NCBI RefSeq assembly: GCF_003073135.1
Contig: NZ_PGDQ01000002.1
Location: forward strand, 242,731-306,730
Length of the DNA: 64,000 nt
Origin: Euzebya rosea
Lineage (GTDB): Bacteria > Actinomycetota > Nitriliruptoria > Euzebyales > Euzebyaceae
Direction of reading: 5' to 3'
Below, one piece after another: positions 8,716-17,095 of the stretch. Positions within the stretch are counted from its first letter, which is position 1. Every line of letters begins with the position of its first letter. The notes under the pieces are model-generated. The model was not told the DNA's origin. It ran no database searches and worked only from the letters and a program-made list of their open reading frames with translations. A program made the position numbers and the translations under genes.

Positions 8716-9593
8716 CGTCCCACTCCTTCGCTGACGGCAGCCGCGGGTGTCAGCAGGTAGGTCCCGTCCCGCCGCATGCCCGTGGCCCGATGGCCCGACG
8801 CCATGGCCTGCCCCATCGTCTCGCGCACCGCGATCCGCCAGCGCATCGCCAGGTCGGGGTCGGCCCGCCGGGTCGCCTCGATGTTGGGCGGCACACGCAC
8901 CTCCAGCAGCACCGACGACGCATCGACGGCGACGGGCGACCGGACCGCTTCGCCGGCCGTGCCGACGTCCAGCAGGCGGACGGCGGCCAGGTCCGGGGCC
9001 GCCGAGCCGTCGCGCCCCAGCGGACCGGCCTGCCCGGCCGTGTCCCCGATCCCGGACGGCCACCAGGCCAGCAGCCGGTCGGACTCGTCCCCGGCGTTGA
9101 TGCCGTCGTCCATCGCCCCGTAGTGGTTCACGAGGTACTCCCGCCCGGTCGCGCCGAGCTTGCCGAGGTTGAACCACGCGTTGCGGGCCACCAGGGGATC
9201 GAACGTCCACGTGACCGCCACGATGCCGCGGGCGGCAGACCACTCCCGCTGGTGGACCTTCAGCGCAAGGCCCACCCCTCGGGACCGGACGTCGGCGCAC
9301 GTGATGTGGCTGTGCAGGGTGGGCAGGTGGTGGCCGTCGACCTCGTGGCTGGCCAGGAACGCGACGCTGGTGCCGACCACATCTCCCGACCCCTCCTCCA
9401 GCGCTGCGGTGGCGTAGCCACCCGCCTGCTCGACGGCGCGGATCAGGTTGCTGCGCATCAGGTCGCTGGTCGACCACACCCGGTCGATCAGCCGTGCGGC
9501 GGCACGGACCAGCGCCATGTCGTCGAGCGGCACGATGCGGACACCGGCGCTGGTGGCCGCGTCCGCGGGGGAGGGGAGGGTCGGCGTGGACAT
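8712..9593 (-). CDS. GNAT-type acetyl/succinyltransferase (COG3375-like)
   Basis: 293 residues from ATG 9593. The frame is open further upstream, but the divergent glnS promoter region occupies that space. The N-terminal half resembles a GNAT fold, with HSHITCADVRSRGVGLALK as the acyl-CoA-binding R/Q-x-x-G-x-G/A segment. Next come TWTFDPLVARNAWFNLGKLGA and the REYLVNHYG..DGINAGDESDR block typical of the large COG3375 group found beside OSBS/NSAR genes. In characterised NSAR pathways the linked GNAT enzyme N-succinylates the amino acid before racemisation, so that is the proposed role. The gene overlaps the racemase by 4 nt and diverges from glnS with 73 nt between the starts. Confidence 0.75.
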   Translation of the reverse strand: MSTPTLPSPADAATSAGVRIVPLDDMALVRAAARLIDRVWSTSDLMRSNLIRAVEQAGGYATAALEEGSGDVVGTSVAFLASHEVDGHHLPTLHSHITCADVRSRGVGLALKVHQREWSAARGIVAVTWTFDPLVARNAWFNLGKLGATGREYLVNHYGAMDDGINAGDESDRLLAWWPSGIGDTAGQAGPLGRDGSAAPDLAAVRLLDVGTAGEAVRSPVAVDASSVLLEVRVPPNIEATRRADPDLAMRWRIAVRETMGQAMASGHRATGMRRDGTYLLTPAAAVSEGVGR

Positions 9594-9652
9594 CACCCTG
9601 CATCCTTGCTGATCGGGCACGGCTGGGCACGTGACCCGGCGGCGGGGACCGC

Positions 9653-9658
9653 TACCTT
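9653..9658 (+). promoter_or_regulatory. putative -10 box (TACCTT) for glnS, leaderless
   Basis: TACCTT matches TANNNT and ends 8 nt before ATG 9667, so transcription would begin at or next to the start codon. There is no Shine-Dalgarno sequence in front of glnS, which fits leaderless translation. No convincing -35 element was seen. Confidence 0.4.
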
Positions 9659-9666
9659 CTTGTGCC

Positions 9667-11358
9667 ATGACCGCTGCTTCGGACGACGCCACGACCACCG
9701 CTTCCGACTTCATTCGCGAGAGGATCCAGGCCGACCAGCAGGCCGGGGTCCACGACGGTCGCGTCCAGACACGGTTCCCCCCGGAGCCCAACGGCTACCT
9801 CCACATCGGGCACTCCAAGTCCATCCAGCTCAACTTCGGGCTGGCCGAGGAGTTCGGCGGCGCCTGCAACCTGCGGTTCGACGACACCAACCCCGAAGCC
9901 GAGGACACCGAGTACGTCGACGCCATCCGGGACGACATCGCGTGGCTCGGCTTCGAGCCGGCACGGGTGGTCTACGCCTCGGACTACTTCGAGCAGCTGT
10001 ACGCCTGGGCCGAGGACCTGGTCGGCAAGGGGCTGGCCTACGTCGACGACCAGGACGCCGAGACCATCTCCGAGCAGCGCGGCGGGTTCGGGCAGCCCGG
10101 CGTCGAGTCGCCCCACCGCGACCGCAGCCCCGAGGAGAACCTCGACCTGCTGCGTCGCATGCGGGCCGGCGAGTTCGACGACGGCAGCAAGGTCCTTCGT
10201 GCGCGCATCGACATGCAGCATCCCGTCATGTCCATGCGCGACCCGGTGCTGTACCGCATCCGTCGGATCGAGCACCACCGCACCGGCAACGACTGGGTCA
10301 TCTACCCCACCTACGACTGGGCGCACGGCCAGTCCGACGCCATCGAGGGGGTCACCCACTCGTTGTGCACCCTGGAGTTCACCGACCACCGGCCGCTGTA
10401 CGACTGGTGCCTGGAGCACCTCGACCTGCCCCACGGCAAGCCCGAGCAGACCGAGTTCGCCCGCCTCGCGCTGACCCACACCGTGATGTCCAAGCGCATC
10501 CTCCGCCGGCTGGTGGAGGAGGGGACGGTCGACGGGTGGGACGACGCCCGCATGCCCACCCTCCGCGGCATGCGCACCCGCGGGTACCCGCCCGAGGCCA
10601 TCCGCGAGTTCGTCGACCACATCGGCGTGGCCAGAACCAACAGCGTCATCGACATCGAGCTGCTGGAGTTCTTCGTCCGTCGCCACCACAACACCCACGC
10701 GCTGCGTCGCATGGGCGTGCTCGAGCCGCTCAAGGTGGTCATCACCAACTGGCCCGAGGGGCACGTCGAACACCTCGAGGCGATCAACAACCCCGAGGAC
10801 GCCGGCGCCGGCACCCGTGAGGTCCCGTTCTCCGGTGAGCTGTGGATCGAGCAGGACGACTTCATGCTCGACCCGCCGAAGAAGTACTACCGGCTGACGC
10901 CCGGACGCGAGGTCCGGCTGCGCGGCGGCTACTTCATCACCGCGACGGACGCCATCACCGACGAGGACGGCAACGTGGTGGAGGTCCGCTGCACCTACGA
11001 CCCCGAGACCAGGGGCGGGCAGGCGCCCGACGGCCGCAAGGTCAAGTCGACCATCCACTGGGTCTCCGCCCAGCACGCCGTCGACGCCACCGTGCACCTC
11101 TACGAGCGGCTGTTCACCGACCCGCACCCCGGGAAGGGCGACACCGACCCGATGGACGCCCTCAACCCGGACTCGCGCCGGACGGTGACGGCAAAGGTCG
11201 AGCCGGCGATCGCCGACACCCCGCCCGGCGAGGTGATCCAGTTCGAGCGGCTCGGCTACTTCGCAGCCGACCCCGCCGCGCCGGCGACGTTCCATCGCAC
11301 CGTGGGCCTGCGCGACGAGTGGAGCAACATCCAGAAGCGCAAGGCGAAGGGCGGCTGA
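9667..11358 (+). CDS. glnS: glutaminyl-tRNA synthetase
   Basis: 563 residues. Class I aminoacyl-tRNA synthetase with the ATP-binding HIGH motif at residues 46-49 ([14 protein letters not shown]) and the KMSKS-like VMSKR loop near residue 275. GlnRS-specific features are the DDTNPEAED acidic segment after Rossmann strand 2, [22 protein letters not shown], and a C-terminal anticodon-binding beta-barrel region ([14 protein letters not shown]). It charges tRNA-Gln with glutamine in the cytoplasm. Most Actinomycetota lack GlnRS and make Gln-tRNA-Gln by GatCAB transamidation, so its presence is phylogenetically informative. Whether GatCAB coexists cannot be seen here. The gene stands alone, diverging from the GNAT operon. 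Confidence 0.95.
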   Translation: MTAASDDATTTASDFIRERIQADQQAGVHDGRVQTRFPPEPNGYLHIGHSKSIQLNFGLAEEFGGACNLRFDDTNPEAEDTEYVDAIRDDIAWLGFEPARVVYASDYFEQLYAWAEDLVGKGLAYVDDQDAETISEQRGGFGQPGVESPHRDRSPEENLDLLRRMRAGEFDDGSKVLRARIDMQHPVMSMRDPVLYRIRRIEHHRTGNDWVIYPTYDWAHGQSDAIEGVTHSLCTLEFTDHRPLYDWCLEHLDLPHGKPEQTEFARLALTHTVMSKRILRRLVEEGTVDGWDDARMPTLRGMRTRGYPPEAIREFVDHIGVARTNSVIDIELLEFFVRRHHNTHALRRMGVLEPLKVVITNWPEGHVEHLEAINNPEDAGAGTREVPFSGELWIEQDDFMLDPPKKYYRLTPGREVRLRGGYFITATDAITDEDGNVVEVRCTYDPETRGGQAPDGRKVKSTIHWVSAQHAVDATVHLYERLFTDPHPGKGDTDPMDALNPDSRRTVTAKVEPAIADTPPGEVIQFERLGYFAADPAAPATFHRTVGLRDEWSNIQKRKAKGG

Positions 11359-11369
11359 GCCCCGCGGCC

Positions 11370-11466
11370 GTCAGCGTGACCGCGGACGAAGGGGGTCGTC
11401 AGGCTGACGGAAAAGTGGCCTCGAGTCGTCAGCTTGACGCCAACGGCAGGCTGACGCACGCTTGAC
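11370..11466 (+). promoter_or_regulatory. array of GTCAnnnTGAC palindromes upstream of the ATPase gene
   Basis: Three perfect GTCAnnnTGAC sites occur at 11370-11380 (middle GCG), 11398-11408 (GGC) and 11428-11438 (GCT). A one-mismatch copy lies at 11445-11455, and a TGAC half-site at 11463-11466 abuts the ATG at 11470. The array fills the gap between glnS and the AAA+ ATPase gene and reads as a cluster of binding sites for a dimeric regulator. The last sites overlap the region where RNA polymerase or ribosomes would load, which suggests repression. Confidence 0.5.
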
Positions 11467-11469
11467 GAC

Positions 11470-12693
11470 ATGCGGACACCGTCCAACAACCCGTTCCTGC
11501 CCGGGTCGGACCGCGTCCCCGAGATCTGGGCCGGCCGAGCCCCCGAGATCGCCGACTTCAGGGATGTCCTGCGCCCGCGTCGGGTCAGCGGCCTCTACGA
11601 ACGCGGTCGGGCGGTGCTGGGGGAGTTCGGCATCGGCAAGAGCGCGCTCATCAACCGGATCGCCGCCGACGCCGCTGTGCTGGGTGACTGGGTGCCCGCT
11701 CGGGTGCGGGTCGCCGTGGACGCCGACGTGTTCGACCTGGTCGGCCGGTCGCTGCAGGACTTCCTGGAGAGTCGACGAACCGATGCGCGCGTCGGGCGGT
11801 CGGCAGACGGTCTGCTCCGCCGGATCGAGGAGGTCCGCCTGCCCGCAGGGGGCGTGCGCATCCGCGCCGGCCAGCCGCAGCCGAACGCCTACCGCACCCT
11901 CCTGGACGTCATCGTGGAGATGGCGACGATGGCGGGGGAGGAGGGACGCCTGCTGCTGATCCGCGTCGACGAGGTCCAGAACATCGGCCGGCCGGGCCCG
12001 CTGTCGCAGCTGCTGACGGTCTTCGGTGACGCGCTGGAGGCGACACGACACCGACGCGACGTCGCAGGCATCGATCGGGAGGACGCACTGCCGCTGGCGA
12101 TCTACCTCTCGGGGCTGCCCGACTTCCACCGCCATGCGGCCGAGTCGGGGGCCACGTTCTCCCGGCGGTTCCGTACCGCCGAGCTGGAGCCACTCAGCGA
12201 CATGGACCTCCGCGAGGCGCTGTCACCGTTCACGGGCGACGGCTGGCGCATCCTGACCGACGACGGCACCGCACGGGTGGTCATGGACACCGGGGTGGTC
12301 GAGGACGTCATCGGTCGGTCGCTCGGCGATCCCTTCCTCTTCCAGCTGGCCGGGGAGGGGGCGTGGAACGCGGGCACGGGGACCGTCATCACCCGAGAGG
12401 AGGGCGATCGCGGGTGGCAGACGGTGCGCCGGGAGGTCGAGCGGTACGTCCAGAGCCGGCTGGACGGCCTCACGGACCTGCAGATGGAGGTGTTGACGGC
12501 CGCCGCTGGCCTGGGTGCCGCCGAACGGACGGGCAGCGCGGTCGCCCAGGCGGTGGGACGGACCGGGTCTGCCCAGATCGCATCGACCACCCGGGCGCTG
12601 GACGTCGAGCACCAGATCATCCGGCGGCAGGCCGGTCGGATCACGTTCCGCTCGCCGGCGGTCGAGGCGTTCCTGGCCGGATCCTGGCCGTAG
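11470..12693 (+). CDS. AAA+ (ORC/archaeal-ATPase-like) P-loop ATPase
   Basis: 407 residues. Walker A is GEFGIGKSA at residues 51-59 and Walker B is LLLIRVDEVQ with D167-E168. The arrangement (GRxxEIxDFRDVLRPRRVSGLYERGRAVLGEFGIGKSAL) is that of the STAND/Orc-type AAA+ ATPases annotated as AAA or archaeal ATPase family. The C-terminal ~90 residues (LDGLTDLQMEVLTAAAGLG...RTGSAQIASTTRALDVEHQIIRRQAGRITFRSPAVEAFL) look like a winged-helix DNA-binding domain. No partner gene is attached. The promoter region is packed with GTCAnnnTGAC repeats, which the protein itself could bind through its winged helix. Its function is unknown; replication-, conflict- or regulation-related roles are all possible. 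Confidence 0.7.
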   Translation: MRTPSNNPFLPGSDRVPEIWAGRAPEIADFRDVLRPRRVSGLYERGRAVLGEFGIGKSALINRIAADAAVLGDWVPARVRVAVDADVFDLVGRSLQDFLESRRTDARVGRSADGLLRRIEEVRLPAGGVRIRAGQPQPNAYRTLLDVIVEMATMAGEEGRLLLIRVDEVQNIGRPGPLSQLLTVFGDALEATRHRRDVAGIDREDALPLAIYLSGLPDFHRHAAESGATFSRRFRTAELEPLSDMDLREALSPFTGDGWRILTDDGTARVVMDTGVVEDVIGRSLGDPFLFQLAGEGAWNAGTGTVITREEGDRGWQTVRREVERYVQSRLDGLTDLQMEVLTAAAGLGAAERTGSAVAQAVGRTGSAQIASTTRALDVEHQIIRRQAGRITFRSPAVEAFLAGSWP

Positions 12694-12748
12694 GCAGGGC
12701 ACCGTTCGTCCTGTCCGGTTGGCGGCGGCACGAGGCAGGATGGCCGGC

Positions 12749-13177
12749 ATGACCGATGAGTCCCTCCGCTCCGTGACCCTCACCCGCACCGACACCGGCC
12801 GCTACGTCGCGACCAACGCCCGTGGCCTGACCATGGAGCTCGGCAGCGGCCACGACGACCTGTGGAGCCCCGTCGAGCTGCTGCTGGCCGCGATCGCCGG
12901 GTGTTCGGCGGTCGACGTCGACGTCGTGACCGGTCGCCGCGCCGAACCCGAGGCCTTCGAGGTCGTCGCGGAGGGGCACAAGCACCGCGACGACGGCGGC
13001 AACGTCATGCGCGACCTGTCCCTCACCTTCGGGGTGACGTTCCCCGAGGGGGAGGCGGGGGACGCCGCCCGGGCGATCCTGCCCAGGGCCGTCGCCACCT
13101 CCCACGACCGGACGTGCACCGTCAGCAGGACCGTCGAGGCCGGAGTGCCCGTCGCCGTGTCGATCGACGACGCGTGA
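12749..13177 (+). CDS. OsmC/Ohr family protein
   Basis: 142 residues from ATG 12749, preferred over the in-frame ATG at 12740 because GAGGCAGGA lies at good spacing. The OsmC signature is seen in LWSPVELLLAAIAGCSAVDVDVV, whose cysteine is one redox residue, and DRTCTVSRTV supplies the second. OsmC-like proteins are small cytoplasmic thiol peroxidases that reduce organic hydroperoxides, with two cysteines on neighbouring subunits' helices. The internal EGHKHRDDGG segment also fits the family. It is a single gene between the ATPase and the kinase, with no specific partner visible. Confidence 0.85.
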   Translation: MTDESLRSVTLTRTDTGRYVATNARGLTMELGSGHDDLWSPVELLLAAIAGCSAVDVDVVTGRRAEPEAFEVVAEGHKHRDDGGNVMRDLSLTFGVTFPEGEAGDAARAILPRAVATSHDRTCTVSRTVEAGVPVAVSIDDA

Positions 13178-13229
13178 CGATGCGCTGAAGTCGTTGTGCC
13201 TGAGGCACACCCGGCCGGCCACCGCCCAA

Positions 13230-13235
13230 TAGACT
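13230..13235 (+). promoter_or_regulatory. putative -10 box (TAGACT) for the leader ORF and kinase
   Basis: TAGACT fits TANNNT and lies directly upstream of a strong Shine-Dalgarno (AGGAGGG, 13241-13247). Its position implies a very short 5' leader before the 15-codon upstream reading frame. No -35 match was found. Confidence 0.35.
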
Positions 13236-13255
13236 CCGCGAGGAGGGAAACAGCC

Positions 13256-13303
13256 ATGGGATCGGGAGCGTCGGGCGTGTCGCGAAACGAGGCAGACGGG
13301 TGA
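13256..13303 (+). CDS. 15-codon leader peptide coupled to the kinase start
   Basis: ATG 13256 is preceded by an excellent ribosome-binding site (AGGAGGG, 13241-13247, 8 nt spacing) and opens a frame encoding MGSGASGVSRNEADG with TGA at 13301-13303. That stop overlaps the GTG start of the kinase (GTGA), whose own Shine-Dalgarno is weak. This arrangement predicts translational coupling, with the leader recruiting ribosomes for the kinase. An alternative is that the leader is the kinase's true N-terminus displaced by a frameshift, real or from sequencing. Confidence 0.45.
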   Translation: MGSGASGVSRNEADG

Positions 13304-15501
13304 TCGACCTCGGCACCGACGAGTTCGACGACGTGCGGGAGATCGGGCGGGGCGGCTACGGCATCGTCTACACCGCCCGACAACCCGCGTTCGGTCGGAC
13401 CGTCGCGATCAAGGTCCTGACCCTGGCCGACGAGGGGACGCTGCGCCGCTTCGACCGCGAACGCCAAGCCCTCGGCAAGGTCAGCAACCACCCGCACATC
13501 ACGCCGGTCTTCGCATCGGGCTTCACCGCCGACGGCAAGCCGTACCTCGCGATGGAGTTCATGCGGGGCGGATCGCTCGCCGACCGCCTGATGCGGGACG
13601 GGGCGCTCCCATGGGAAGAGGTGCTGGACCTCGGCGTCAAGCTGTCCGGCGCGCTGGAGACCGCCCACCGCGCCGGGATCCTGCACCGCGACCTCAAACC
13701 GGCCAACGTCCTCCTCTCCGACTTCGGTGAACCCCGCCTGGCCGACTTCGGCATCGCCAGCATCGATGACGGCGAGCAGACCAAGACCGGGGTCATCACG
13801 GCCTCGATCGCCTACGCCGCGCCCGAGATCCTCGACGGCAAGCGCCCCGAGGTCCCTGCCGACATCTACGGGCTGAGCGCAACCCTCTTCACGCTGGTCG
13901 CCGGCACGCCGCCGTTCTTCGCCGAGGGCGACCAGTCGCTGCTGGCCATGGTCGTCCGGGTGGCCCGTGACCCCGTCCCGGACCTGCGTGCCCGTGGGGT
14001 GCCCGACGCGATGGCTCGGGTCCTGGAGACCGGCATGGCCAAGGACGCCAACGCCCGGTACCCGTCGGCCCAAGCGCTCGGTGAAGCCCTCGCGCAGGCC
14101 CAGGCGGCGGTCGGCCTGCGCCGGACCGCCCTGGTGCTGCCGCAGGGCGACCAGATGCCCGCCACGGCCGTGACGGGGACCCCTGCCGCCACCGGATGGC
14201 CCGAACCGACCCCTGCGCCGCCGCCACCGTCGGCAGCCGCGCCCGTCCCCGTGTCGCCGTCCGCGGGCTCACCGTCGACCAACCCGCCGCCGTCGCCGTT
14301 CCCGGCGCCGGTGGGCCTCGCGCCGGAGACCAGCGGCGGATGGGCCACGCCGCCCGAACCGTCGTCCTCGCGTCGTGGTGTGCTCGTGGGACTCGGTGTC
14401 CTCCTGCTCGTCGTCCTCGGCGCAGGTGGGTTCCTCCTGAGTCGGGGCGGTGGCGACGACGATTCCGCCGGGGCTGGTTCCGACGACGTCACCGTGGCAG
14501 GCGACCCGGACGATGCGGACGCCGATCCCTCCGGTGGTGACCCTGCCGACGGCGACGACGCGACGGACGATCCGGGTGCCACCCCCAAGCCCGGCGAGGA
14601 GACCCCGGACGAGCCCTCGGGCATCGAGGCGGGGGAGTGGCAGGAGGTCCGCCCCATGGAGCTGGCCCGCCAGCAGGTCCCGTCGGTGGAGCTGCGCGGC
14701 ACCGTCTGGGTGACCGGCGGCCTGACCGAGGAGGGGGTCACCGCGACCGTCGAGGGCTACGAGGCGGCCACCAACAGCTGGCGCAGCGCCCCGGACCTGC
14801 CCGTCCCGCTGCACCACCACATGGCCGCGGTGCACGACGGCGAGATCGTCGTCCTGGGCGGCTGGTCCCCCGACGGCGCGCTGCTGTCGGCGATCACGCA
14901 GGATCGTGTCTTCGCCCTGCGCGGTGATGAGTGGGTCGAGCTGCCCCCGCTGCTGCAGCCCCGCGTGGCCGGGACCGCACAGTCCGTCGGCGGCCTGCTG
15001 GTCGTGACCGGCGGGCAGGGTGTGGACGGCAACCTCGTCCTCACCACGGAGGTGTTCGACGGCACGGCGTGGACCGAGGTCGCCCCGCTGCCCGTGCCTC
15101 GCGAACACCTCGCCAGCGCCACTGACGGCACGTACATGTACGTTGTTGGCGGTCGGGTGCTGTCCTCCGACGCCAACCTGCCCGACCTGGAACGCTACGA
15201 TCCGGCGACCGACACGTGGGAGACGCTGGCGCCGATGCCGACCGCCCGCGGCGGACTGGCCGCCGTGTACGCGGACGGCTGGGTGGTCGCCATCGGCGGC
15301 GAACGGCCGCTGGGGGTCTTCGACGACGTCGAGGCCTACGACAGCCTCACGGGTGAGTGGCGGGAGCTGCCGCCGCTGCTGGTCGGCCGACACGGCCTGG
15401 GCGCCAGCGTGGCGACCAACCTGGTCGTGGTCGCCGGTGGCGCGCTGGAGGCAACCCACTCCGCCCCGACCGGCGTCGCCGAGGTCGTGAGCATCGGCTG
15501 A
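13300..15501 (+). CDS. membrane Ser/Thr protein kinase with extracellular Kelch-repeat sensor
   Basis: 733 residues. The N-terminal Hanks-type kinase (about 10-265) has all key motifs: glycine loop GRGGYG, K38 in VAIK, HRDLKPAN with D131, and DFG at 149-151. A Pro/Ala-rich juxtamembrane linker (about 285-355) leads to one transmembrane helix (GVLVGLGVLLLVVLGAGGFLLS, about 360-383). A strongly acidic Asp/Gly linker and a C-terminal beta-propeller of about six Kelch repeats (about 445-733) follow; the repeats carry GG doublets and YDPATDTW/YEAATNSW-type motifs. The topology resembles PknD-like actinobacterial receptor kinases, where an outside propeller senses or binds a ligand and signals to a cytoplasmic kinase. 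The start is GTG, overlapping a 15-codon leader frame. Confidence 0.88.
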   Translation: MIDLGTDEFDDVREIGRGGYGIVYTARQPAFGRTVAIKVLTLADEGTLRRFDRERQALGKVSNHPHITPVFASGFTADGKPYLAMEFMRGGSLADRLMRDGALPWEEVLDLGVKLSGALETAHRAGILHRDLKPANVLLSDFGEPRLADFGIASIDDGEQTKTGVITASIAYAAPEILDGKRPEVPADIYGLSATLFTLVAGTPPFFAEGDQSLLAMVVRVARDPVPDLRARGVPDAMARVLETGMAKDANARYPSAQALGEALAQAQAAVGLRRTALVLPQGDQMPATAVTGTPAATGWPEPTPAPPPPSAAAPVPVSPSAGSPSTNPPPSPFPAPVGLAPETSGGWATPPEPSSSRRGVLVGLGVLLLVVLGAGGFLLSRGGGDDDSAGAGSDDVTVAGDPDDADADPSGGDPADGDDATDDPGATPKPGEETPDEPSGIEAGEWQEVRPMELARQQVPSVELRGTVWVTGGLTEEGVTATVEGYEAATNSWRSAPDLPVPLHHHMAAVHDGEIVVLGGWSPDGALLSAITQDRVFALRGDEWVELPPLLQPRVAGTAQSVGGLLVVTGGQGVDGNLVLTTEVFDGTAWTEVAPLPVPREHLASATDGTYMYVVGGRVLSSDANLPDLERYDPATDTWETLAPMPTARGGLAAVYADGWVVAIGGERPLGVFDDVEAYDSLTGEWRELPPLLVGRHGLGASVATNLVVVAGGALEATHSAPTGVAEVVSIG

Positions 15502-15525
15502 CGGCCCGGCACCGGGGTCGGGGTG

Positions 15526-17037
15526 TCAGTCGAGCGGCGTCAGCACGACGGGCAGGTCGTCCAGCGGCTTGGGCAACGACGTCCAGTCCCACGCGCCGGC
15601 GACCGACGACAGGTCGGCGTCGGGTGCGGTGATGCGATGGCGGCGCAGCAGCTGGTGGACGATCGTCTTGACCTCCATCTGCCCGAAGTGCATGCCGATG
15701 CACTTGTGGGCGCCGCCGCCGAAGGGGAAGTAGCCGTGCGGGTGGCGCTTGTCCTCACGACGGCCCTCGGCGAACCGTTCGGGGTCGAAGGCGTGGGGGT
15801 CGGTCCACAGCTCGGCGTCGTAGTGGACCGGCAACGACGAGACCGACGCGGGGGTCCCCGCGGGCACGTAGTAGCCGTCGAGCTCGGTGTCCCGAACGGC
15901 CATCCGTCCCATCGCGAAGACCGGCGGCACCATGCGCAGCGCCTCCTTCATCACGAGGTCCAGCGACGTGAGCGCACCGATCGCCCGCAGGTCCAGGACG
16001 TCCCCGTCGGTCGAGCCGCCCGTCGCCAGGGACTCGTCGCGGACCCGCTCCTGCCACTCGGGATGTCGCACCAGGAACCACAGGATCGAGCTGGTGGTGA
16101 TCGTGGACGTGTCGTGGGCCGCCATCATCAGGAAGATGATGTGGTTGACGACGTCGTCGTCGGAGAACCGCTCGCCGTCCTCGGACTCGGCGTGGCACAG
16201 GGCCGTCAGGAGGTCGTCCCCGTCGGAGTCGCGGTGGGCGGGCAGCTTGTCGCGGAACCAGTCCTCCAGCAGCGCCCGGCCCTGCAGCCCCCGGTGCCAG
16301 CGGGTCAGCGGCAGGTCGGCGCGGACCACGCCGGTGCCTGCCCGCACGCAGTCGATGAACGCCTGGTTGACCCTGGTGATCGTCGGGCCCGTCGTGCGCC
16401 CGCGGCCGTCGGGCCGTTCGTCGAGGAACACGTCGGTGGCGACGTCCAGCGTCAGCTGCTTCAACCGGGGGTAGGCGTGCAGCCGGCCCGATCCCCATGC
16501 GTCGATCCGTGCGGCCGTGACCGGCGCGAGGCGGGCCAGGTAGGCCTCCAGCCGACGACGGGTGAACGCCTGCTGCATGATCCGCCGGTCCCGGTGATGG
16601 TCGGGATCGTCCAGCAGCATGATCCCGCGGCGGAAGAACGGGCCGATGATCCACGACCAGCCGTGTTCGTTGGACCAGTGGCCCTCGCGGTTGACCAGCA
16701 CCTGCTGCACCGTGTCGGCGGTCGCGACGTTGAGCACCCGCTTGGTGAACATGCCCGACCAGGACACCGGGCCGTAGGTGTCGCGGACGGCGTCGCTCCA
16801 GCCGATCGGGCTGGCGTACATCCAGTTCGCCGCCCACCCGATGACCGGATAGCCGTAGTCGCCCATCACCGCCTTCAGGCCAGAGCCCGGCGGGGGAGGG
16901 GCAAGCGGCCCGGAACGGCTGATGGTCGGGGGTGGACCGGGCAGGCGGGCCGCGGCGCGGTGCAGCGCGATGCGCGCCGACCGTTCCAGGCTCGTGCGGA
17001 TGGCGGTGGCGGTCGATCCCGGGCGGGTGTCGGTCAC
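15526..17037 (-). CDS. cytochrome P450
   Basis: 503 residues from GTG 17037, with AGGAG upstream. P450 signatures are complete: the I-helix MMAAHDTSTITTS oxygen-activation motif, ExxR as EALR in the K helix, PERF, and the heme-binding loop FPFGGGAHKCIGMHFGQMEVK with the proximal thiolate C446. It needs external ferredoxin and reductase partners, which are not in the neighbourhood. The sequence resembles the CYP51/retinoid-hydroxylase-like bacterial group rather than the short CYP105 type. It is the gene next to a TetR regulator and near aldehyde dehydrogenase and beta-oxidation genes, so hydroxylation of a fatty-acyl, alkane or terpenoid substrate is plausible. The substrate is unknown. Confidence 0.93.
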   Translation of the reverse strand: MTDTRPGSTATAIRTSLERSARIALHRAAARLPGPPPTISRSGPLAPPPPGSGLKAVMGDYGYPVIGWAANWMYASPIGWSDAVRDTYGPVSWSGMFTKRVLNVATADTVQQVLVNREGHWSNEHGWSWIIGPFFRRGIMLLDDPDHHRDRRIMQQAFTRRRLEAYLARLAPVTAARIDAWGSGRLHAYPRLKQLTLDVATDVFLDERPDGRGRTTGPTITRVNQAFIDCVRAGTGVVRADLPLTRWHRGLQGRALLEDWFRDKLPAHRDSDGDDLLTALCHAESEDGERFSDDDVVNHIIFLMMAAHDTSTITTSSILWFLVRHPEWQERVRDESLATGGSTDGDVLDLRAIGALTSLDLVMKEALRMVPPVFAMGRMAVRDTELDGYYVPAGTPASVSSLPVHYDAELWTDPHAFDPERFAEGRREDKRHPHGYFPFGGGAHKCIGMHFGQMEVKTIVHQLLRRHRITAPDADLSSVAGAWDWTSLPKPLDDLPVVLTPLD

Positions 17038-17095
17038 GGGGACGCTCCTGACTGCAGCGTGGCGTGTGGGTGGTCAGGCCTCGATCGGAGTCGGG

